Shown here: piece by piece, positions 8,753-16,915 of the stretch
How positions within the stretch are numbered: the first letter of the stretch is position 1
Layout of the letters: each line of letters begins with the position of its first letter
Assembly (NCBI GenBank): GCA_051004815.1
Contig: JBPCJY010000085.1
Location: forward strand, 1 to 64,000
Source of the DNA: JBBQXY01 sp051004815
GTDB taxonomy: Bacteria; Chloroflexota; Ktedonobacteria; Ktedonobacterales; Ktedonobacteraceae
Direction: 5' to 3'
DNA: 64,000 nucleotides
Translations under genes and position numbers: made by a program
Notes under the pieces: model-generated
What the model saw: the letters and a program-made list of their open reading frames with translations, nothing else
Database searches by the model: none
Told to the model about the DNA's origin: nothing

Positions 8753-9163
8753 CTAGCTTAGTAGTTCTTGCTCGATGTGTGATTGAAGGGCATCGCGCAC
8801 TTGCCGATAGGCGGCTAATTGTTCCTTTTCACTTCCTTGGGCATGTGAGGGGTCTTCGAGTGACCAGTGCCGACGATGCGCGGCTCCAGGAAAGATAGGG
8901 CATGCTTCTGCCGCCGAATCACAAACAGTTATGACCTCGTCAAATGGGTCGTTGAGGTAGCGGTTGAGCGTTTTTGACTCTTGTTGTGAGATGTCAATGC
9001 CAAGTTCAGCCATTGCCTTGATGGCTAAAGGACGAACATGGGTCGCCTCAGTGCCAGCACTAAACGCTGCAAATCTATCTCCGCCAAAGTGGCGTAACAA
9101 ACCTTCGGCCATTTGTGAACGAGCGGAATTGTGAGTGCAAAGAAAAAGGACTCGTTGTGTCAT
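8753..9163 (-). CDS. arsC: Arsenate reductase, low-molecular-weight phosphatase (thioredoxin) type
   Basis: 136 residues from ATG 9163. The first residues MTQRVLFLCTHNSARSQMAE contain the CX5R phosphate/arsenate-binding loop (CTHNSAR), and WSLEDPSHAQGS carries the general-acid Asp region. Cys in VCDSAAEACPIFPG are candidates for the resolving cysteines of the thioredoxin-coupled cycle that reduces As(V) to As(III). The frame extends upstream to 9232, but that part does not align with the family. No arsR or arsenite exporter is next to it; arsM lies 4.4 kb away on the other strand. Confidence 0.92.
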   Translation of the reverse strand: MTQRVLFLCTHNSARSQMAEGLLRHFGGDRFAAFSAGTEATHVRPLAIKAMAELGIDISQQESKTLNRYLNDPFDEVITVCDSAAEACPIFPGAAHRRHWSLEDPSHAQGSEKEQLAAYRQVRDALQSHIEQELLS

Positions 9164-9214
9164 CGGGTGTTGCCTTTCGTAAGTACGAACTTGTCTTACT
9201 TGAGGTATAGCATA

Positions 9215-9362
9215 TTGCGTCCTTTTGGGCAAATCTCCGTCTTCCTAGAGACAGGGTTACTCAATAATCTTTTTTGCCGCCTGCGGCGGCGGAGAAGGGG
9301 GGAAGAATCTGGGGCACAGCCCCAGACCCCAGTCAAAGGGCTGCCGCCCTCTGCACTCCTGC
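9215..9362. repeat. Dispersed repeat (family C) with a GCCGCC-GGCGGC hairpin, uninterrupted copy
   Basis: Runs from TTGCGTCCTTTTGGGCAAAT to CTCTGCACTCCTGC and contains GCCGCC-TGC-GGCGGC. A second copy at 35978-36107 keeps the hairpin (loop TTC) and the flanks but contains the small hairpin unit. A short piece of the left end recurs at about 13502-13530. No gene is seen in 9233-9439. Confidence 0.8.
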
Positions 9363-9439
9363 ATATTTGCTCACCCTGGCTGATGTACAATTGGGCTAAG
9401 CTAAGATAGGTATAAATGAAAGTGCTGAAGAGGTAATAT

Positions 9440-10009
9440 ATGGCTATAACGACGGAACATATATGGGAAGAATTTCATCCCAGGCTCAAACAGTTTATTC
9501 GCACGCGCATTCCAGACGAACATAATGCGGAAGATATCCTCCAGGATGTTTTTCTCAAAATCCATACGCGCATTGATAGTTTGCGCGATGAAGAGAAATT
9601 GCAAAGTTGGCTCTATCAGATCGCTCGCCATGCTATTGCTGACTACTATCGCGCACATAAAGCCACGGTTGAACTTTCAGAAGCCGTTTTGCTGCCGGAA
9701 GACCCTGTCTTCGATGATGATGTCGTCAAAGATATACTTCCGAGCGTCAAGTTTATGGTGAATAGCCTCCCTGATGAGTATAGAGAAGCTCTTCTCTTAA
9801 CAGAGTATGAGGGGCTGACGCAGAGAGAACTGGCGGAAAGGCTGGGACTTTCCTTCTCTGGCGCAAAATCGCGCGTGCAGAGAGCACGAGAAAAACTGAA
9901 GGTGATGTTGTTGGACTGCTGCCATTTTGATTTTGATCGTTCAGGAAAAATCGTTGATTATCAGCCTAAATGCGCTTGCTGCACAAACGGGGGATGCGAT
10001 GCTGGTTAA
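9440..10009 (+). CDS. sigZ: ECF RNA polymerase sigma factor, SigZ type
   Basis: 189 residues. Region 2 (HNAEDILQDVFLKIHTRI, then KLQSWLYQIARHAIADYYR) and region 4 (LPDEYREALLLTEYEGLTQRELAERLGLS...KSRVQRAREKL) are complete. The Cys-rich tail with DCCHFDFD, DYQPKCACC and GGCDAG is characteristic of the SigZ group and could bind a metal or sense redox state. AGAGG lies just before the start. No anti-sigma gene is adjacent; arsC lies upstream on the other strand. Confidence 0.9.
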   Translation: MAITTEHIWEEFHPRLKQFIRTRIPDEHNAEDILQDVFLKIHTRIDSLRDEEKLQSWLYQIARHAIADYYRAHKATVELSEAVLLPEDPVFDDDVVKDILPSVKFMVNSLPDEYREALLLTEYEGLTQRELAERLGLSFSGAKSRVQRAREKLKVMLLDCCHFDFDRSGKIVDYQPKCACCTNGGCDAG

Positions 10010-10023
10010 CGCCACTATTTAGC

Positions 10024-10052
10024 TTGACAAACTGCACTTTTTTGAGTACCCT
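10024..10052 (+). promoter_or_regulatory. Candidate promoter upstream of the S53 peptidase gene
   Basis: TTGACA (10024-10029), 17-bp spacer, TACCCT (10047-10052). The -35 is perfect and the -10 weak; the distance to the ATG at 10216 would give a leader of about 155 nt. Confidence 0.25.
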
Positions 10053-10215
10053 TTTGAGGGGGTAGAGTCAGGTGGTGCCTGCTCTGCTATTCACTGCTCG
10101 GTCTTAATCCGCTTTACCATTCGTGGCTTGATCCTATCAACTAGTGTCCATGTCGCCAGGACACACTTTTCTCGCTAACCAAGCGAGCATCTCACTACGT
10201 TAGGAGAAGCTTTTT

Positions 10216-11589
10216 ATGAACATCCCTCGTTTCTCACCCAGGCTTATTCATTTTCTGATTGCAATCGCTGTACTGCTCACTGTTGTAGGAAGTGCCTTTC
10301 TTCCGCAAGCTACTTCTTATGCCGCCAGCACTGGTGCTTCGCAAAAGTTTGACCCGCAGAGTGCCTGGATGGCCCGGCCACTCTGGAAATATGCCCAGAA
10401 AGTCAGCGCAACGGGTGGCATTCCTCCCTGCCTGACGAGTACGACGCCTCCTCTTTGCTATAATCCACAACAAATTCGCAATGCCTACAATGTTCAGCCG
10501 CTTCTCAATGCTGGCATCACAGGCAAAGGTCGCACGGTGGTAATCGTTGACGGTGCAACGAGTACGACGCTCACCAGCGATGTCCACCTCTATGATCAAC
10601 TTTATGGATTGAAAGATCCAAAGATCAATGTCTTCTCACCATTTGGGCCACCTTCAGTGAACCCTGGGATCTATGTTGAGACGGCTTTAGATGTAGAAAC
10701 AGTGCATTCGCTCGCGCCCGATGCCACGATTGATCTCGTGCTGGTCAACACAGATTTTGCCTTCTCTCCCGAACAATTCCTGGCGATTACCTTGAGTGGG
10801 ACAAAGTATGCGGTTGATCATAACCTCGGCGATGTGATTACACAGAGCTTTGGTGTGGGCGAAACCTGTGCGGGGTCTGCCTACCTGCAACAGGAACAGT
10901 TGGTATACAGTGAAGCACAAGCCAAACATATCACGCTGCTTGCTTCGGCTGGCGACTCTGGTGCGGCTGCATTGGTCTGTAGCGGTCCCTTCATCAATAA
11001 CGCCAAAGGAGTCGATCTCCCCGCGGCTGATCCATTAGTCACCAGTGTGGGCGGGACGAGTCTGGATGCAAGCGTGAATACTGGTAAGTACGTCGCGGAG
11101 ACTACCTGGAACGAAGATGCGACTGGAAACGGTGCGACTGGCGGTGGTATCAGCACGCTCTTCGCGGTTCCCAGTTATCAGAGTGGCATCTCTGGGCTGA
11201 CAGGCCGAGGTGTGCCGGATGTTGCCTTCGATGCGGATCCGTTGACAGGCGTCCCTGTCGTTTTCAGTCAGCAGGGAATCACTCTGATCGTGCCGGTTGG
11301 AGGAACCAGCGTTGGCTCACCGGCGTGGGCAGCTATTGTCGCCCTTGCCAACCAGCGTGCTGGAAAACGCCTGGGCTCCCTCAACCCTATCCTCTACGCC
11401 ATTCTTGCGAGCGGTTCTTACGCCAATGGGTTCCATGACATTACTACCGGCAACAATACGGTGACTGGCTTTGGACAAAACGGGCCGATCACGATTACAG
11501 GATACAATGCTGGGCCAGGATGGGATGCCGTCACCGGAGTGGGCACTCCCAAGACGAGCTCGTTAGTATCCCTGCTCGCCAAATTCTGA
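10216..11589 (+). CDS. Secreted S53 family (sedolisin) serine-carboxyl peptidase
   Basis: 457 residues. A signal peptide (hydrophobic core about 12-30, cleavage near ATSYAAS) indicates export. Catalytic features are E and D in VETALDVETVHSLAPDA, the oxyanion Asp in SAGDSGA, and the nucleophile in GGTSVGSPAWAA. The C-terminal HDITTGNN...GYNAGPGWDAVTGVG is the calcium-binding end of the family. Only about 80 residues separate the signal from the catalytic core, so the usual ~170-residue prodomain is missing; some family members are like this. An AGGAG site precedes the ATG. Confidence 0.9.
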   Translation: MNIPRFSPRLIHFLIAIAVLLTVVGSAFLPQATSYAASTGASQKFDPQSAWMARPLWKYAQKVSATGGIPPCLTSTTPPLCYNPQQIRNAYNVQPLLNAGITGKGRTVVIVDGATSTTLTSDVHLYDQLYGLKDPKINVFSPFGPPSVNPGIYVETALDVETVHSLAPDATIDLVLVNTDFAFSPEQFLAITLSGTKYAVDHNLGDVITQSFGVGETCAGSAYLQQEQLVYSEAQAKHITLLASAGDSGAAALVCSGPFINNAKGVDLPAADPLVTSVGGTSLDASVNTGKYVAETTWNEDATGNGATGGGISTLFAVPSYQSGISGLTGRGVPDVAFDADPLTGVPVVFSQQGITLIVPVGGTSVGSPAWAAIVALANQRAGKRLGSLNPILYAILASGSYANGFHDITTGNNTVTGFGQNGPITITGYNAGPGWDAVTGVGTPKTSSLVSLLAKF

Positions 11590-11650
11590 GGTAATCTCTG
11601 GCCCCTTTTCCTTCATAAGGGACTGGGATGGAAGCCAAGGTTCGCGAGGG

Positions 11651-11689
11651 GGAATGGAAGGGCATTATGCTTTTCCATTCCTCTTTTTC
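11651..11689 (+). terminator. Intrinsic terminator after the S53 peptidase gene
   Basis: GGAATGGAA (11651-11659) pairs with TTCCATTCC (11673-11681) and is followed by CTCTTTTTC, 62 bp after the stop codon. The remaining 11690-11873 is AT-rich and holds no other feature that I can name. Confidence 0.7.
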
Positions 11690-11873
11690 ATTACGTGATT
11701 GTTCTGTCAGCGTTTGCACTCTCTAGTTTAAATCATAACGTGAAACATAAAATAACAACTAATTCTTAACCAAATCATAACCCTCTTTCCTTTTTTTCTG
11801 CTCCCACTTCCACTAGAATTGATGATGGTGAATTTTTATTTCCTCGTGAATATGTTGAAAGTGAAGTGTCTTT

Positions 11874-13358
11874 ATGCGTCTTTCTTCCCGCTTGAAACTG
11901 ATGACAGTCTTTTCTCTGTTTCTCATCTTTGTTGTTGGTTTTACTTTGTTTCGTTTTGTGAGCATACCAACGCATGCTGCTGGTACAAAGGCTAGCATCA
12001 CGCTCTCATTTACCTATGGGCCACCTACGTCAGTAGTAGGAGTAAGTGGAAAGGGGTTTAAGGGAGGCGAGACGGTAGCCTTGACCTTCGATTCTACGCA
12101 GATAAAAAGTGTGAAAGCCAGCAAAACGGGGTCATTTTCTGCCACAATAACCGTTCCTAGCTCAGCACTGCCTGGCAATCATTTTGTGCAGGGGAGGGGA
12201 AGCAGTAGTGGTTTCTTTGCTCAAGCGGCATTTCTGGTGCAAACTGATTGGGTGCAGCAAGGGTTCAATCGAGAGCATACTGGTTATAATGTCTTCGAGA
12301 ATGTGCTCAATACGACAAATGTATCCCAACTTACACAAAGTTGGGTTTATCCAAATGTAACCTATTCATCTGTTGCGATTGTTGCCAATAACTTTGCCTA
12401 CATAGGTTGCTACGGTAATACTAATTACGCGCTCTGTGCATTCAATGCCACGACTGGACAGCTTCTCTGGAGTTATTCTACAGGGAACAATATTGTCTCT
12501 ACACCAGCGGTCGCAAGTGGGCTCGTTTACTTTGGCTCCCCCGATGGCAAGCTCTATGCACTTAATGCTGCTACTGGCCAGCTTGTGTGGAGTTATGCTA
12601 CCGGATTCACCATCAACGATACTCCCCTCATTGCCAATGGGCTTGTCTATATTGGAGCCTCCAATGGCGTTCTGTATGCTCTCAATGGGGTCACAGGACA
12701 CTTGGTGTGGAAGAGCACCTTTCAGAGCATTTTCTCAACGCCAAGTATTGATGGAGGTCTACTCTATGTAAGTGCAGGAGGCTCCCTCTATGCGCTCACA
12801 TCCTCAACTGGGAAAATCGCGTGGCATGTCCAGGCTCAAGGAGGAACGCCTGTTATTGCGAATGGGATAATCTATCTGAGCGATACTGTCGATAATAAGC
12901 TGCTTGCTTTAAAAGAACAAACTGGTGCGCTCCTTTGGAGTAATACGTACCCAAATTCGTATGCAACTCCCAGTGATCCTTCGGTGGCTAACGGAGTCGT
13001 CTATATAACATTACAAAGTGCTTGTAATTTGGAAGCACTATCAGCGACCACAGGAGCAATACTTTGGCAATACAATTCCGTGGATCAAACCACATGTATT
13101 GAAAACACTCCAGCAGTAGCGAATGGTGTTGTCTATGCTGGAAGTTCAGATGATCAGGACCCTGATTGCTACTGTAGTACGGTCTATATGCTCTCTGCGG
13201 CAACCGGGGCAGTAGTAGGTGGAATAGAAGAGGATTCTGGTGATTCTCCAAATGGTAACGATCCGATTGTCGTTGTGAATGGAACACTTTACTACTCTGC
13301 AACGGGTAGCGTGTATGCGTATCATCTTCCTGGCACTGTTTCCAAGAAAAGTGCTTGA
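11874..13358 (+). CDS. Exported PQQ-like beta-propeller repeat protein
   Basis: 494 residues with a signal peptide (MRLSSRLKL then a hydrophobic core, cleavage near THAAG). Residues about 40-120 form a beta-rich Ig/TIG-like domain (VVGVSGKGFKGGETVALTF). From about 130 on there are repeats of the type ATTGQLLWSYSTG..V..TPAVASGLVYFGSPDGKLYALNA, the PQQ_2/YncE-type propeller blade, at least six times. No quinoprotein catalytic residues are visible, so it is more likely a scaffold or binding protein of the cell surface than a dehydrogenase. The start is uncertain because the ribosome site is weak. Confidence 0.85.
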   Translation: MRLSSRLKLMTVFSLFLIFVVGFTLFRFVSIPTHAAGTKASITLSFTYGPPTSVVGVSGKGFKGGETVALTFDSTQIKSVKASKTGSFSATITVPSSALPGNHFVQGRGSSSGFFAQAAFLVQTDWVQQGFNREHTGYNVFENVLNTTNVSQLTQSWVYPNVTYSSVAIVANNFAYIGCYGNTNYALCAFNATTGQLLWSYSTGNNIVSTPAVASGLVYFGSPDGKLYALNAATGQLVWSYATGFTINDTPLIANGLVYIGASNGVLYALNGVTGHLVWKSTFQSIFSTPSIDGGLLYVSAGGSLYALTSSTGKIAWHVQAQGGTPVIANGIIYLSDTVDNKLLALKEQTGALLWSNTYPNSYATPSDPSVANGVVYITLQSACNLEALSATTGAILWQYNSVDQTTCIENTPAVANGVVYAGSSDDQDPDCYCSTVYMLSAATGAVVGGIEEDSGDSPNGNDPIVVVNGTLYYSATGSVYAYHLPGTVSKKSA

Positions 13359-13404
13359 GGCGACGAAGAGAACCTCTCGTTGATGCACCGAGTAGATATG
13401 TCTA

Positions 13405-13441
13405 AAGAATGAGCGAGTAATGCTCGCTTATTCTTGTTTTT
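13405..13441 (+). terminator. Intrinsic terminator after the beta-propeller gene
   Basis: Arms 13405-13417 (AAGAATGAGCGAG) and 13423-13435 pair over 13 bp with one G-T, loop of 5 nt, followed by GTTTTT. Confidence 0.85.
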
Positions 13442-13601
13442 GGCCTTACCTTAGTAGCAAATGGTATGGTTTTTAGAGTAGCACCATGAGATAAAAAGCA
13501 ACCTGCGTCCTTTTGGAAAAACCTCCGTCTATACCAGCGTACATGAACATTGTACACTGTGTGATAGAAAACCAAACAGAAGAGCGGAAAGGACAGATGA
13601 A

Positions 13602-14522
13602 ATGAGTACAGTTCCTCAAGATGGTGAAAAGCTGCGGGAAGAGGTGCGTGAGCGGTATGGACGCACTGCATTGCAGGTGTTACATGGGGATGAAGCTGCA
13701 AGCGAAGGATGCTGCGGCACAACTAGCGGCTGCGGGACAAGCAGTAGTAGTGGTTGTTGTAGTACGAGCAGTGGGGATGCCGTGACCAGTGATCTGTACA
13801 GTAAGGCGGAACTTGGTGAGTTGCCGATGGCGGCAGCACTTGCCTCACTGGGCTGTGGCAATCCAACGGCACTAGCGGAACTCAAAGCGGGCGAGAAAGT
13901 GCTTGACCTGGGGAGCGGAGGTGGTATCGATGTGTTGCTCTCAGCAAAGCGCGTTGGGCCAACTGGATTTGCTTATGGCCTGGATATGACCGATGCTATG
14001 TTGGAGCTGGCTGAACGCAATCGGGTGGAGGCGGGAGTGGAGAATGTGCGCTTTTTGAAAGGGGTCATAGAGGCGATTCCGTTGCCAGAAAATGCCGTTG
14101 ATGTGGTTATCTCCAATTGCGTGATTAATCTGTCGGCTGACAAGGGCCAAGTGCTGCGTGAGGCGTATCGTATCCTTGTTCCTGGGGGTAGGTTTGCCGT
14201 CTCGGATATTGTCTTTCAAGGGCATATTCCCGCTGCCATTCGCGGTGATCTTGAGGCGTGGGCAGGCTGCATTGCTGGTGCTTTGGAAGAGGAGACTTAT
14301 CGCAGTTTGCTGAGTGAAGCAGGTTTCACTGCTATCGAGGTTGAGGTGACGCGCCGCTATGCATTAAATGATATCGCGGAGAGTGGTGCAAATGCAGCCG
14401 TTGCCGCGCTTTCTGAAGAGGAACGCGGTGCTGTGGATGGAAAATTTGTGAGTGCCTTTATTCGGGCGCGGAAGCCAACTCACGTAAACACATCTCAAGT
14501 CCTATCAACAACAGGACTGTAG
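13602..14522 (+). CDS. arsM: Arsenite S-adenosylmethionine methyltransferase
   Basis: 306 residues, AAAGGA 8 bp before ATG. The SAM fold is seen in VLDLGSGGGIDVLLSAKRVG and YGLDMTDAML. Cysteines used in As(III) binding are at the expected places: GCGNPT, ISNCVINL and WAGCIAGAL. An N-terminal stretch is rich in Cys, Gly and Ser (EGCCGTTSGCGTSSSSGCC), a low-complexity variant of the CC motif found near the start of bacterial ArsM. The product methylates arsenite to volatile or less toxic forms. It is not linked to an ars operon here. Confidence 0.93.
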   Translation: MSTVPQDGEKLREEVRERYGRTALQVLHGDEAASEGCCGTTSGCGTSSSSGCCSTSSGDAVTSDLYSKAELGELPMAAALASLGCGNPTALAELKAGEKVLDLGSGGGIDVLLSAKRVGPTGFAYGLDMTDAMLELAERNRVEAGVENVRFLKGVIEAIPLPENAVDVVISNCVINLSADKGQVLREAYRILVPGGRFAVSDIVFQGHIPAAIRGDLEAWAGCIAGALEEETYRSLLSEAGFTAIEVEVTRRYALNDIAESGANAAVAALSEEERGAVDGKFVSAFIRARKPTHVNTSQVLSTTGL

Positions 14523-14609
14523 ATGCGGGCGAAAAGCTGGTGATGCATGTATGCTTGGTGCAGATACAGTTGTTCACGAAAGAGGATGACGAACAAGGAG
14601 TATTCAACC

Positions 14610-15302
14610 ATGCAGACAGAGCAAAACCACGCGATGGGCCAGAACCCGGCAACCAGATTCCTGATTGCGGGAGGTGCCATCGGATCGCTACTCTTTATCA
14701 TTGTTTTTTTGATCGAAGGAGCTACTCGCCCTGGCTACAGCGCGTGGCACAACTATGTGAGCAGCCTCAGCCTGAGCGATCAGGGATGGATGCAGATCGC
14801 CAACTTCCTTATCTGTGGGCTGCTTACACTTGGATTCGCTATTGGGCTTCGACAAGTCCTGCGAACGGGCCAGAGTTCCGTCTGGGGGCCAATACTGCCA
14901 GGCGTATTCAGCCTGGCTCTCATTGTGTCCGGTCTCATTGTGACCGATCCAAGTCTGGGTTATCCAGCAGGCACACATAGCAGAGGCCCCCAAACGCTCC
15001 ACGGAACCATCCATGGTGTCGCTGGCCTCATCACCTTCAGCTCGCTGGCGATTGCCAGTTTTGTGATGGCGCGGTGTTTCGCGGGTGATCCCAATTGGAA
15101 GGGCTGGACACTCTACTCCAATATTACAGGTACCATGGTGGCGGTCTTCTTCATCGCTTCTACGGTGGTGTCTGCCCTCGACGAGAATGGTGTCCTGCCA
15201 GGATCGCCGACTGGCCTGCTCCAACGCATTGCTATCATCGTCGGCTGGAGCTGGATCGCGCTTCTGGCCATGTGGCTGCTGGGTAAGATGCGCCCCTCAT
15301 AA
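14610..15302 (+). CDS. DUF998 family membrane protein
   Basis: 230 residues from ATG 14610, preceded by AAGGAG at 10 bp; the frame extends to 14547 without better support. Six hydrophobic helices are visible, with the conserved pattern GYSAWHNYVSSLSLSDQGWMQ after helix 1 and HGTIHGVAGLITF in the middle, both typical of DUF998 proteins. Function unknown. It overlaps the convergent arylamine acetyltransferase gene by 6 bp. Confidence 0.85.
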   Translation: MQTEQNHAMGQNPATRFLIAGGAIGSLLFIIVFLIEGATRPGYSAWHNYVSSLSLSDQGWMQIANFLICGLLTLGFAIGLRQVLRTGQSSVWGPILPGVFSLALIVSGLIVTDPSLGYPAGTHSRGPQTLHGTIHGVAGLITFSSLAIASFVMARCFAGDPNWKGWTLYSNITGTMVAVFFIASTVVSALDENGVLPGSPTGLLQRIAIIVGWSWIALLAMWLLGKMRPS

Positions 15303-16079
15303 GACGATGCCAAATTGGTCAGTAAGTGTCGCGAAGTATTCCTCTTGACTGGTGAGCACATGCTCTGTTCGCTCGCTATGGATTGTTGTAATGAGACGCA
15401 GGTCGCTGAGGGAAATGCGTCCCGTTGGCGTTGCCAGTGAACAGATGCGCTGTTGTGTAAAATGCGACTCAGGCGAGGTCTGCTGATAGGAACACATTTC
15501 CGTAAAATCGGACAATGCGCGTGGCTGTAGAGTGAAACGATAGTGTGCTTTCCACTGCGTATCGCTGAGTTGCTGCAACATCCAATAATCGTGCATCGTC
15601 TTTTCAGCACGCTCATCATCGTTCCTATGCAGGCGATACGCTCGTCCATCTGCTTCCTCGTGCTCTAAATCAGCTTCAAAGCGTAACGGCTGCCGGAACG
15701 AATCGCCGAAACCCACATCAGCCAACCAGTCAGCACCGGCGAGCTGATGAACCAATAACGTGAGATGGTCGAATTCGGGGCCGAAGCTGCCAACCGCATT
15801 GGCAACGCCAGCGGAGAGCAATGTCACCTGGAAGCCCAGCTGGCGCAACAACCAGGCATAAAGCCCATTGAGTTCGTAGCAGAAGCCACCATGGCGTCGT
15901 TCTACAATTTTGTTGAAGAGGGCTTCCTCTTGCAGGATGATTGGCTGTCCGTAGTGGATGGAAAGGTTCTCGAATGGGACTGTCAGAAGATGAGTCTCGT
16001 GCAACGCTTGTAAGGTCTGTAGCGTTGGCTCAAGTGACCCGTGATAGTTTATGCGCTTCAAGTAATCGCGAATATCCAA
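15297..16079 (-). CDS. nat: Arylamine N-acetyltransferase
   Basis: 260 residues from TTG 16079, chosen because AAAGGAG lies 7 bp before it; a GTG at 16112 is also in frame. The Cys-His-Asp triad is present: RRHGGFCYE (Cys), FDHLTLLV (His) and ADVGFGD (Asp). VPFENLSIHYGQPI is the typical N-terminal signature. The enzyme transfers acetyl or other acyl groups from CoA to arylamines or hydrazines. The C-terminal third is less conserved, as is usual. Confidence 0.93.
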   Translation of the reverse strand: MDIRDYLKRINYHGSLEPTLQTLQALHETHLLTVPFENLSIHYGQPIILQEEALFNKIVERRHGGFCYELNGLYAWLLRQLGFQVTLLSAGVANAVGSFGPEFDHLTLLVHQLAGADWLADVGFGDSFRQPLRFEADLEHEEADGRAYRLHRNDDERAEKTMHDYWMLQQLSDTQWKAHYRFTLQPRALSDFTEMCSYQQTSPESHFTQQRICSLATPTGRISLSDLRLITTIHSERTEHVLTSQEEYFATLTDQFGIVL

Positions 16080-16182
16080 TGGTTTGCTCCTTTTCTGTCG
16101 CGTTTTTTGCACTTTACCATAGTGAGCATGAGGCTCGCATCAGACAATAGGACAGTTGAAGACCTGTACTTATTATCACTTG

Positions 16183-16344
16183 ATGAACAATGTATCTTGT
16201 GTCACACTATATTTGTTATACCAGATACATTATTCAACGTGGTTCGACCAACAAACCCACAAGAAAATCAAAGACTACGCAGAGGAAACAGGACAGTCCA
16301 TGTCGAATGTAGTACGAACGACAGCCGTTATTTTTTCAACATGA
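16183..16344 (+). CDS. Candidate ribbon-helix-helix (CopG-like) small protein
   Basis: The last ~37 residues, with STWFDQQTHKKIKDYAEETG and SMSNVVRTTAV, fit one RHH unit: a short strand, helix A, a turn, helix B. The C-terminus ends at TGA 16342-16344. The N-terminus is unclear: ATG 16183 is the nearest ATG but has no ribosome site. If real it would be a DNA-binding protein, perhaps an antitoxin-like repressor with the small gene just downstream. Confidence 0.4.
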   Translation: MNNVSCVTLYLLYQIHYSTWFDQQTHKKIKDYAEETGQSMSNVVRTTAVIFST

Positions 16345-16373
16345 GTTTTCACAAGAACGCCAGGAGGGAAGAC

Positions 16374-16589
16374 GTGTCAAAGCATGAAGAAGAACGCTTA
16401 CGCCGACTCGAAGAACGACGAGACTTTTTGAAAGGTAAAATATTTGCACAGTCAAAGAGTAAGCATGATTTTGCGTTTGCACGATCAGAACTCAGTTCGT
16501 TACAGCACTTTATCCCTGTTATACGGCGGTATCTTGAGCTAAGTGATGACGAGCGAATGGTGTTCTGGGGAACTGATCAGGAGGAGTAA
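16374..16589 (+). CDS. Small charged helical protein of unknown function
   Basis: 71 residues from GTG 16374, which has an excellent AGGAGG 5-6 bp upstream; this decides the start although the frame is open back to 16041. The sequence is rich in Glu, Arg and Lys (EEERLRRLEERRDFLKGKIF) and probably forms a long helix or coiled coil, with a hydrophobic second helix around LQHFIPVIRRYLEL. It lies 29 bp after the RHH-like ORF, so the two may be one unit. No family is recognised. Confidence 0.5.
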   Translation: MSKHEEERLRRLEERRDFLKGKIFAQSKSKHDFAFARSELSSLQHFIPVIRRYLELSDDERMVFWGTDQEE

Positions 16590-16825
16590 ATAGTAGAATC
16601 TTAATGCTAAAACAAGTTCATCTGCATAGTTGGTCTATGTCCATCCAATAGGATATAAGGGGCCGCTTGTTCGGGAGCGCGGATATTGAGTTGACGAAGG
16701 TGGGATGTCAAGGCAACGGCTACCGCAATCGCCGCCATCTTCGCCTGCGGATTTTGTTGAGCAATGGCGCATGAATTTCAGATGAGTTTTCCCCGGAAGG
16801 ATGGAGACCCAGCTCCATACACCCC
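16590..16825. other. Intergenic stretch without a supported gene
   Basis: About 55 codons are open on the minus strand between about 16610 and 16775 (with an Ala/Val-rich QAKMAAIAVAVALTSHLR segment), but a stop codon precedes them and no start is present. This may be a gene remnant. Otherwise nothing is seen until the copA promoter. Confidence 0.3.
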
Positions 16826-16855
16826 TTGACATATAGCCTGAATGCACGGTATACT
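16826..16855 (+). promoter_or_regulatory. Promoter of the copper/complex I-like operon
   Basis: TTGACA (16826-16831), 18-bp spacer, TATACT (16850-16855). Both hexamers are near consensus. It is followed directly by the CsoR-type palindrome. Confidence 0.8.
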
Positions 16856-16859
16856 ATCT

Positions 16860-16880
16860 ATACCCCTATCAGGGGGGTAT
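16860..16880 (+). promoter_or_regulatory. CsoR-type operator
   Basis: ATACCCC (16860-16866), 7-bp centre, GGGGTAT (16874-16880). The TACCCC...GGGGTA palindrome is the known recognition pattern of copper-sensing CsoR repressors. It starts 5 bp after the -10 hexamer, so bound repressor would block initiation, and a csoR gene lies within the same operon. Confidence 0.85.
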
Positions 16881-16915
16881 GGGTATGCTAACAAGTGAAG
16901 ATAAAGGTGATCATT

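Noticed and set aside
13541..13560. GTACATGAACATTGTAC-like palindrome before arsM
   Set aside because: Imperfect and not matching a known ArsR or MerR operator; too weak to list.
16610..16775. Open minus-strand stretch upstream of the copper promoter
   Set aside because: A stop precedes it and no start codon is available; kept only as a possible remnant.
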